Shown piece by piece: positions 1 through 7,310 of a DNA stretch of 64,000 bases. The DNA comes from Microbacteriaceae bacterium. GTDB lineage: Bacteria; Actinomycetota; Actinomycetes; Actinomycetales; Microbacteriaceae. The position numbers were made by a program, and so were the translations under genes. The stretch spans positions 124,001-188,000 of the forward strand of contig JAODMT010000020.1 in the NCBI GenBank assembly GCA_025464975.1, given 5' to 3'. The notes beneath the pieces were generated by a model that worked only from the letters and a program-made list of their open reading frames with translations, ran no database searches and was not told the DNA's origin. The first letter of the stretch is position 1, and every line of letters begins with the position of its first letter.

Positions 1-197
1 AGCCGTGCCGGCGATCGGCCGGAATTGCCTCGATTCCGCCCGGCTCGACGGAGGTGGTTCGCGAGTGGGGCGGCTCCAGGGCCGTCGTCGTGTCGGTCAT
101 TCCCGAATCCTAAAGACACCGGACGATGGCAAAGGACGAAAGCGCCCGAATGTCACAAGTTGTTTACACGAGAGGGCTCTGCAATCCCCGCAACGGC

Positions 198-581
198 TTA
201 CTGTTCGCCCGTTCGACCGCGAAGTCGCTCGAGGTCGCGTCGCTCGCGTTTGGTTGGCCGGCCGGCCCCCCGGTCGCGCAACACGGTCGCCGGGATCCCC
301 TCCTTTCGTGGAGGCGGCGGAGTGAGATCCACGAAGCACTCCGCGGCGATGACCGCTCCGACCCGTTTATTCACGAGCCGTGCCACGGTCACAGTGCGCT
401 CAACGTCCGTGCCGCGCAGCCGGACCTCGTCGCCGACACGAAGCGGCTGAGCCGGTTTGGCTCGCTCGCCGTTGACCTGAACGTGACCGGCCTTGCAGGC
501 GGCGGTAGCGGCCGATCGGGTCTTCGCGAGACGCACCGCCCACACCCAGGAGTCCACTCTGGCGCTCGAGACGGCATCCAT
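198..581 (-). CDS. S4-domain RNA-binding protein (Hsp15-like)
   Basis: VDSWVWAVRLAKTRSAATAACKAGHVQVNGERAKPAQPLRVGDEV matches the S4 domain pattern. Confidence 0.85.
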   Translation of the reverse strand: MDAVSSARVDSWVWAVRLAKTRSAATAACKAGHVQVNGERAKPAQPLRVGDEVRLRGTDVERTVTVARLVNKRVGAVIAAECFVDLTPPPPRKEGIPATVLRDRGAGRPTKRERRDLERLRGRTGEQ

Positions 582-639
582 GTTCAGACTCTACGTCCGA
601 ATGCAGATGCCGGTGCGACCGCTCTCGCCGCCGCTTTGG

Positions 640-1074
640 TCAATGCGAGGCTCGCCAATCCACGAGTCCGCGTACCGTCGCGCTGTCGTCCCGCGCCAGT
701 CGTTCGAGCACGTCGCCCGGGGCTGTGACATTGAGAGCGAGGAAGCCGCGCACGCGCTCCGAAGGGTCGTCGACCAGCGACCTCAGCACGCCGATCGGGG
801 CGCGGTCGTTACGGGCAACGCTCGAGCGCACCGTCTCGTCCGGGTCGCTCGCCAGATGTGCAAACAGGTCGACTGGCGCGTGCGGGCTACTCGCTGCACT
901 CTCCCGGATCTTCGGGTTGCCATCGGCGCCGAGAAGTCGAAGACGGCGAATCTTGCTCTCGGTCACCGGGGGAGCAGGGTGTAACGCGGCCGCCTGATCC
1001 GGGCTGAGCATGACCGGGCGGTGGTCTCGCATCGCTTGCCGTTGGTCTGGGGTATTGAACCGGATGCAGGACAT
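640..1074 (-). CDS. Leucine-rich-variant/HEAT-like repeat protein
   Basis: Tandem ~23-aa units such as LFAHLASDPDETVRSSVARNDRAP / VLRSLVDDPSERVRGFLALNVTAP / VLERLARDDSATVRGLV. Confidence 0.65.
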   Translation of the reverse strand: MSCIRFNTPDQRQAMRDHRPVMLSPDQAAALHPAPPVTESKIRRLRLLGADGNPKIRESAASSPHAPVDLFAHLASDPDETVRSSVARNDRAPIGVLRSLVDDPSERVRGFLALNVTAPGDVLERLARDDSATVRGLVDWRASH

Positions 1075-1126
1075 GACTCGACGTTACTGCCGACGCCGCA
1101 CGAATGCATCCGGCCACGCTTCGGTG

Positions 1127-1945
1127 TTACTCATTGACACTTTCCGGCTCGCGACGCGGCGGCCACGGGACGCTCGGTGATACACGCTGTTGATAGAGCG
1201 CGTACTCCGGGTACTTCGCGCGGGTGAGTGCCTCGGTGAACCTGGTCGAGCCGATGAAGAGGATGCTGAGCAGGGCCGCCCCGACCACGGTCCACTGCAG
1301 AATCGAGTTGGCGGCGACGGCACCGAACAGAAATATCACCCACCATTGCGCCTGTTCGAAAAAGAAGTTCGGGTGTCGAGACACCCGGAACAGTCCGGTC
1401 TGCAGAAAGCGGGGGGACGGTTCGCGTCCGGCGGCCAACTCTGACTTCTTCCACTCATGGAAATTCCACTGCTGTTGGTCAGCGACTGTCTCGCCGGCGA
1501 GGAATAGGAGGAACGCCATGACGAGCACCCCGTCGAGGAGGCCGAAAGGGGAGCGGTTTTGATACGCGGTCAGGGCGGGCAGAGTGAGCGCCACCAGGAT
1601 GATGTTCTGGTAGATCACGATGAAAAAGAAGTTGAACAGTTGGAATTGCCATCGCCGCATGCGAGAACGCAAGACCGGCCAACGATAGTCTTCGCGTCCC
1701 GAGTAGCCGCCCTTTTTGGCGAAATTGAAGGTGAGGCGGACTCCCCACAGCGTCACGAGCACGGCCATCACGGTGAGCCGAACGTCTGACAGACCGGCAA
1801 ACGTCGCGAAGACCCAGAGATACGCGACCGGAACCAACGACCAGATGCGGTCGACCCAGGAGTTGTCTCCCGTCGCCAGGGAGGCGATCCAGGCGAAGCC
1901 GCAGACCGCGCCGAAGATCGTTGCGATCAGCAGGATCGGAGACAT
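1127..1945 (-). CDS. DUF1295 / steroid 5-alpha-reductase-like membrane protein
   Basis: Multi-TM ORF with FRVSRHPNFFFEQAQWW near the C-terminus; start set at the internal ATG MSPILL. Confidence 0.8.
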   Translation of the reverse strand: MSPILLIATIFGAVCGFAWIASLATGDNSWVDRIWSLVPVAYLWVFATFAGLSDVRLTVMAVLVTLWGVRLTFNFAKKGGYSGREDYRWPVLRSRMRRWQFQLFNFFFIVIYQNIILVALTLPALTAYQNRSPFGLLDGVLVMAFLLFLAGETVADQQQWNFHEWKKSELAAGREPSPRFLQTGLFRVSRHPNFFFEQAQWWVIFLFGAVAANSILQWTVVGAALLSILFIGSTRFTEALTRAKYPEYALYQQRVSPSVPWPPRREPESVNE

Positions 1946-1984
1946 GGCCCGAATCCTACCGGCGGGCGTCACCCTGCGCCGAGG

Positions 1985-3253
1985 CTACGGGACGGCGTTG
2001 GTGACACCTGCTCCGATGCTGCGAGCGATGATTTTCGAGAAGGCCGCAATGGCGGGTTCGGGGGAGAGCCGCTCCGCAGCGAACCGACGTCCCGACTCTC
2101 CGAGGGCCGCGGCTCGATCGGGTGTTGACGCGAGCGCCTCGGCGGCGCCCAGGAGGGCGTCGGAATCGGCGGGGTCGATTCGGACTCCGCCGCCCGAGAG
2201 GGCGATCTCGTCCGCGAGAATGCTCGACTCGTCGGTTGCGGCGATGATCGGCACTCCTGCGCTGAAGCAGACGGTCAATTCGCCTGGGACGGACAGTCGG
2301 CCGTGTCCTGCCCGCTCGCTGAGGAGAAGGATGTCCGCCGCCCGGAGCATCTCCATGAGCGTCTTATCCGCCGGAGGAGCGCGGTAGTCGAGCCTGGAGT
2401 TCTGAAGGTTCCGTTCACCATCGGCGAAGACTACGAATCGGACGTTGGACCCGGTCTCGGATGCACGTTGCGATGCCTGGATTACGCTCTCGATGCCGTG
2501 ATTCTCCGCCGCGCCGCCATAGTTCAGCACGACGATGTCATCCGGCATCCAACCGAACTCGGCTCGCACGACCGGTCGCGGCCGCCCGGGGGACAGGGGC
2601 ACGCTCGACCAGTTGGGCACGACTTCGACACGGTCGGAGGGTATTCCGAGCTCCGCCACGAGTTGCTGCTTTACTCGCTCATGAACGACGACGATTGTCG
2701 TCGCCGACGATAGGCAAAAGCGCTCGACTCGAGTCAACTGCGGGGTCGCCTCCGTGCTGCGTTGCCTGGTTCGCGAACCATCCTGAGCCTCGACGTCCTG
2801 CACCCAGATGCAGATCGGGATGCCGAACAGGCGGGCGCGCAACGATGCGATCGCGCTCGAGAGCCAGGCGGGGCTGACAAGGATGGTGAGGTCCGGCCGG
2901 CGCCACCGCGTGAAAAGCAGCCCGAGTCCGAAGGTGAGCTCCGAGAAGAACCGATTCGCGCCTCGGGGAGACGGCCGAACGAAGTGGCGGACGCGGGTGA
3001 TGACCACACCGTTGTGCCGTTCGACGGGGAGCTTTCTCGAGTACCCCTCGTAGACGCGGGACCCGGGATAGTGGGGATACCCGGTGACGGCGTGAACGGA
3101 CATGCCGGATTCGGCCAGGCCTTCGCTGAGGGCGGTCGTGTACGCGGCAATGCCCGAGCGTTCCGGAGCGTAGTTCAGCCCGACGATTGTCACTTTGATT
3201 GCGCGGTGCTCAGCCAATTCGACTCCCGCGCTCGATCGACTCGGCGTCGACAT
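1985..3253 (-). CDS. Glycosyltransferase (GT4, WcaI-like)
   Basis: KVTIVGLNYAPERSGIAAYTTALSEGLAESGMSVHAVTGYPHYP N-terminus; start at ATG 3253. Confidence 0.85.
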   Translation of the reverse strand: MSTPSRSSAGVELAEHRAIKVTIVGLNYAPERSGIAAYTTALSEGLAESGMSVHAVTGYPHYPGSRVYEGYSRKLPVERHNGVVITRVRHFVRPSPRGANRFFSELTFGLGLLFTRWRRPDLTILVSPAWLSSAIASLRARLFGIPICIWVQDVEAQDGSRTRQRSTEATPQLTRVERFCLSSATTIVVVHERVKQQLVAELGIPSDRVEVVPNWSSVPLSPGRPRPVVRAEFGWMPDDIVVLNYGGAAENHGIESVIQASQRASETGSNVRFVVFADGERNLQNSRLDYRAPPADKTLMEMLRAADILLLSERAGHGRLSVPGELTVCFSAGVPIIAATDESSILADEIALSGGGVRIDPADSDALLGAAEALASTPDRAAALGESGRRFAAERLSPEPAIAAFSKIIARSIGAGVTNAVP

Positions 3254-3347
3254 CGGGAGTAGTATGCAATACGCGAATATGCATGTTGTCAGGCCTGCTT
3301 CGGGTACAGGTAAGACCGGGTGCCGTGCTCGGTACGGGGACCGCGAT

Positions 3348-3374
3348 ATCGAAAGCACCGGGGGTGCTTTCGAT
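3348..3374. other. Perfect 12-bp inverted repeat with GGG loop (ATCGAAAGCACC-GGG-GGTGCTTTCGAT)
   Basis: Read directly from the sequence; intergenic. Confidence 0.9.
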
Positions 3375-3391
3375 CTGAAGACTCTCGTATC

Positions 3392-3421
3392 GGGGGTACG
3401 GGTCGGGTCGTGCGGGTCGGG
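3392..3421 (+). other. Putative G-quadruplex-forming sequence
   Basis: GGGGGTACGGGTCGGGTCGTGCGGGTCGGG: five G-runs of at least 3 with loops of 3, 2, 6 and 2 nt. Confidence 0.6.
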
Positions 3422-3605
3422 TAGTTACTCGGAAGTGACTCTGGGGGGCGTTCCCGAGGACGTCGGTGGGTGGCCAGCATCCGCGGTGACGTCGATCATA
3501 TTGCATTCAAGTTCTGAGCGTTGCCCCGCATTCGGGGGCGTCAGGTCGTGCAATGGCGCGGTGAGCTTCGATGTCGCCGGGATCCGGATCGATAGACTTG
3601 ACACC

Positions 3606-4226
3606 GTGGAGCCCCGACAGAGCAACCAGGTGAGTTCACGGGTGTTCACCATTCCCAACATCCTCAGCTTTGTGCGGCTCCTGCTCGTTCCCGTGTTCCT
3701 TGTGCTGATCGTCCGGGGCGAAGACGGCCTTGCCCTGTTGGTGCTCGTGATTTCGAGCGCCACTGACTATCTCGACGGCGTTCTTGCGCGTTGGCTCAAT
3801 CAGGTGTCCCGGCTCGGCCAGCTTCTCGACCCGGCCGCCGATCGCCTTTTCATCTTCACGGCCCTCATCGGGCTCGCCGTTCGCGAGGTGATTCCGTGGT
3901 GGCTTGTCGCGATCATCGTCGGTCGCGACGTGATGTTGCTGGTTCTCGGCGTCATCCTCGCCAACCACGGATTCGGACCGCTGCCGGTGCACCATCTCGG
4001 CAAGGTGGCGACGTTCTGCCTCTTCTACGCCCTCCCGATACTCATGATCGGTCAGGCGTTCCCCGATCTCGCCTTGCTCACGGCACCGATCGGCTGGGCG
4101 TTTGCCCTGTGGGGTGCCTTCTTGTATTGGTGGGCGGGGGTAATCTACTTTTCCGAGACCGCCCGTGTGACGAGAAAGCCGCTACTGGGCGAGGATGTCT
4201 CTGAATCAGATACGCTTGGGCGCTAG
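3606..4226 (+). CDS. CDP-alcohol phosphatidyltransferase family protein (PgsA-like)
   Basis: CDP-alcohol PT motif DYLDGVLARWLNQVSRLGQLLDPAADR; GTG start chosen over the upstream-open frame. Confidence 0.88.
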   Translation: MEPRQSNQVSSRVFTIPNILSFVRLLLVPVFLVLIVRGEDGLALLVLVISSATDYLDGVLARWLNQVSRLGQLLDPAADRLFIFTALIGLAVREVIPWWLVAIIVGRDVMLLVLGVILANHGFGPLPVHHLGKVATFCLFYALPILMIGQAFPDLALLTAPIGWAFALWGAFLYWWAGVIYFSETARVTRKPLLGEDVSESDTLGR

Positions 4227-4247
4227 GGCGAGCACGGGAGGTGCGAG

Positions 4248-4724
4248 ATGGTCGATTCCGACAACGAGAATCAGGATGCGGAGCGGCGGTCTCACGAGAC
4301 CGATACGACGGTGCATCTGACGAGGGAATTTGAAGCGCAGCTTGCCGCGCTTGAGGGCGAAGTGTCCCAGGAGGAGAAAGAGGCTATCGGCGCTCTTCCC
4401 TCCGGATCCGCGCTGCTTGTCGTTCGTCGTGGACCCAACATCGGCGCGCGATTCCTTCTCGATGCCGACGTGACAACTGCCGGGCGTCATCCCGATGCCG
4501 ACATTTTTCTCGACGACGTGACGGTCTCTCGTCGCCATGCCGAGTTTCTTCGACATGGAACGACATTCGAGATCCGCGATCTCGGAAGCCTCAACGGTAC
4601 CTATTACGACGGTGTGCGCATCGACACAGCAGTTTTGAGCGACGGGACGGAGGTGCAGGTGGGCAAGTTCCGCCTCACCTTCTACGCGTCCAGAGTGGAT
4701 CTCGCGAACCTGGCGAGTAAGTAG
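4248..4724 (+). CDS. garA: FHA-domain protein, GarA/OdhI-like
   Basis: FHA core GRHPDADIFLDDVTVSRRHAEF...LGSLNGTYYDG, N-terminal TT phospho-motif, followed by MerR genes. Confidence 0.88.
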   Translation: MVDSDNENQDAERRSHETDTTVHLTREFEAQLAALEGEVSQEEKEAIGALPSGSALLVVRRGPNIGARFLLDADVTTAGRHPDADIFLDDVTVSRRHAEFLRHGTTFEIRDLGSLNGTYYDGVRIDTAVLSDGTEVQVGKFRLTFYASRVDLANLASK

Positions 4725-5425
4725 TGGGGCGGGCGTCATCCCAGGCCAGGGTGGCTGGTGCTGCACCGCTGTTAAGCATCGGCCAGGTTCTCGCCAGACT
4801 CACGACGGAGTTTCCCGATCTGACGCCGTCCAAGCTGCGATTTCTGGAGGAACGGCAGCTCATTTTCCCGGCGCGCACCGAGTCCGGCTATCGCAAATTC
4901 TCGCCGAGCGACCTCGACCGCCTTCGCTTCGTGCTCACCATGCAGCGGGACCACTACCTTCCGCTCAAGGTCATCCGCGGATACCTGGACGATCTTGACG
5001 CTGGGCGACCACCAACCCTTCCGGGGGGCTCGACCTTCCCGGCCCCGTCCATTCTGTCGGCGGAACGTCGGATGCCGCGTGACGAGCTCATTCGTGAGGC
5101 CGGAGCGACCTCTCAGCTGCTCAACGACGCGGTCTCGTCGTCGCTAGTCGCCCCGGCCGACCTGTACGGCGAGGACGTGCTTGCCGTTCTCAAGTCCTTG
5201 GTCGAGCTGCAGCGCTCGGGAATCGAACCGCGACACCTTCGCGGATTCCGAGCGGCCGCGGAACGAGAGCTCGGTCTCATCGAGAGCGCCCTGATTCCGA
5301 TCGCGCGCCGAAAAGACGCGTCGAGCCGGGCCAAGGCAAGCGAACTCGCGCGTGAGATCGCCGGTCAGCTCGAGATCGTGCGCTCAAGCCTGATTCGCTC
5401 TGCGCTGTCGCGCCTTGACCCGTAA
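4724..5425 (+). CDS. ftsR: MerR-family regulator (FtsR/Rv1828-like)
   Basis: FLEERQLIFPARTESGYRKFSPSDLDRLRFVLTMQRDHYLPLKVI; follows garA. Confidence 0.85.
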   Translation: MGRASSQARVAGAAPLLSIGQVLARLTTEFPDLTPSKLRFLEERQLIFPARTESGYRKFSPSDLDRLRFVLTMQRDHYLPLKVIRGYLDDLDAGRPPTLPGGSTFPAPSILSAERRMPRDELIREAGATSQLLNDAVSSSLVAPADLYGEDVLAVLKSLVELQRSGIEPRHLRGFRAAAERELGLIESALIPIARRKDASSRAKASELAREIAGQLEIVRSSLIRSALSRLDP

Positions 5426-5588
5426 ACTGAGTTCTTCAGAAGATTGACCAGCTGGAACAAATCTCACCGACACGCCGACCCCCAGGGTCGCCAATACGGC
5501 CGATTGGGGCGGTCTCCTCGGTAACGTGGGACCACACAGAAGTATCAACCACCCGTTGAGAGTTGGGGTCGGTTGAGACGGGCAAGAA

Positions 5589-6152
5589 TTGGAAGGCAGT
5601 CAGATGAGTGAGCTCAGCACCCGTAACGAGGATTCTCGTTACGACCTCGGTTTGCTGTTCACCGACGGTCTTCCGGATCTGGACGACGCCGCCGGCTACC
5701 GAGGAGCCATCGCTGCCCGCGCCGCCGGGATCAGCTACCGCCAGCTCGACTATTGGGCCCGCACCGAACTCGTCGAGCCAACGGTGCGCGGGGCGGCCGG
5801 ATCGGGTTCGCAGCGGCTCTACGGGTTCCGCGACATCCTCGTTCTCAAGCTCGTCAAGCGACTCCTCGACACCGGAATCTCACTGCAGCAGATCCGCACC
5901 GCGGTCAACCAGCTCCGCGAGGCAGGGGTCAACGATCTCGCCCAGACGACGCTGATGAGCGACGGGGCGAGCGTTTACCTGTGCACGTCGAACGACGAGG
6001 TCATCGATCTCGTCAGTCGCGGCCAGGGCGTCTTCGGAATCGCCGTCGGCAAGGTGCTTCGCGAGGTCGAGACGAGCCTCGTAGAACTCGACTCCGAGCG
6101 CCCGGATGTCACCGACGAGCTCGCCGCCCGTCGCGCCAACAGGGCTTCCTGA
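5589..6152 (+). CDS. MerR-family regulator (Rv1830-like)
   Basis: ISYRQLDYWARTELVEPTVRGAAGSGSQRLYGFRDILVLKLVKRLLDTGISLQQIRTA. Confidence 0.85.
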   Translation: MEGSQMSELSTRNEDSRYDLGLLFTDGLPDLDDAAGYRGAIAARAAGISYRQLDYWARTELVEPTVRGAAGSGSQRLYGFRDILVLKLVKRLLDTGISLQQIRTAVNQLREAGVNDLAQTTLMSDGASVYLCTSNDEVIDLVSRGQGVFGIAVGKVLREVETSLVELDSERPDVTDELAARRANRAS

Positions 6153-6383
6153 GCGCTTCGCCCGGCCGTGCTCGACTCGGCTGTGCTCGGCCGTCGGCTG
6201 TAGTCGGCCGTTCCCGGTGCGGTTCGCCGCCCCGTTACGTGCTCCAGGTGACACTTTCGCACCTTCGGGAAGGCGTTGTCGAGCCGAAGTTGTCCCCTGA
6301 ATGTCAGGCGCCGACGGTCACGAGGGGACGGGAACGTGGTCCAGATGGTCGTGACGAAACGGGAACGGGTTCCGGAAAGGCTC

Positions 6384-7190
6384 TTACGCGGTGATCGCGT
6401 ACTCGCCGATCTTGGCCGTGCGGAGCACCCGGTCGAGGAGCAGGTCGAAGTTGTGCGCCATTTCCTGGGCGCTCTCTCCCGGCCAGACGTGGAGCGGCTT
6501 GGCGGCCCCCTGCGCCTGCTGAAGCGACGTGCGCTCGGGAAGCTGCGGCGTGAGCACGAGGGGACCGAACATGTCCCGGAGTTCCTTGATGCGGAACTGG
6601 TGTTCGAGCGACTGCACCCTCGCACGGTTCACGATGATTCCGAGCGGCTGAAGGCGAGGGGAAAGGCCGCGTCGGATTTCCTCGATCGCACGGAGCGCAC
6701 GGTCGGCCGCGGCAACCGAGAAGAGTCCGGGTTCCGTCACCACTGTCACGCGGTCGCTTGCCGCCCATGCCGTGCGGGTGAGGGCATTGAGTGACGGGGC
6801 ACAGTCGATGAGAACGAGGTCGTAGTCGGCCTCGACGTTCGCGAGCGCCTCCTCGAGCTTCCAGATGTCGCGAAGGCTCGGATGCGGCCCGTCGAAGTTG
6901 ATCGCAGACGGGCTGCCGATCATCACGTCGATCTTGCCCTGGCGACCCCTGGTCCACCCGCTCGGTGCGATCGCGGCGCGGACGATCTTTTCCTTGGGGG
7001 AGGCCAACACGTCGGCGACGTTCAGGTGGCCGGCGACGTTTATGTCCATGCCGGTCGACACATCGGATTGTGGGTCAAGATCGACCACGAGTGTCCGAAG
7101 CCCCTTGGAGAAGGCCGCCGAAGCGAGCCCGAGCGTCACCGTGGTCTTTCCCACTCCACCCTTGAGGGAGCTGACGCTGAGTACATGCAC
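6384..7190 (-). CDS. ParA-family ATPase (orphan, no adjacent parB)
   Basis: SSLKGGVGKTTVTLGLA deviant Walker A, VDLDPQSDVSTG, LVLIDCAPSLNALT; GTG start inferred at 7190. Confidence 0.85.
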   Translation of the reverse strand: MHVLSVSSLKGGVGKTTVTLGLASAAFSKGLRTLVVDLDPQSDVSTGMDINVAGHLNVADVLASPKEKIVRAAIAPSGWTRGRQGKIDVMIGSPSAINFDGPHPSLRDIWKLEEALANVEADYDLVLIDCAPSLNALTRTAWAASDRVTVVTEPGLFSVAAADRALRAIEEIRRGLSPRLQPLGIIVNRARVQSLEHQFRIKELRDMFGPLVLTPQLPERTSLQQAQGAAKPLHVWPGESAQEMAHNFDLLLDRVLRTAKIGEYAITA

Positions 7191-7310
7191 GAGTGACCAC
7201 GATACCTTCACTAGTCTTAAAGAACCTAAATCTTGGACGGCTACCCAGCGCATTGACGGGGAATCGCTAGCGACTGCGGCCCTAAGCTTGCCGATGTCGG
7301 AAAGGACCAG

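Noticed and set aside
3195-3605. N-terminal extension of the CDP-alcohol phosphatidyltransferase ORF
   Set aside because: Frame is open but the peptide lacks family features, and GTG 3606 has an ideally placed TAGACT; treated as intergenic.
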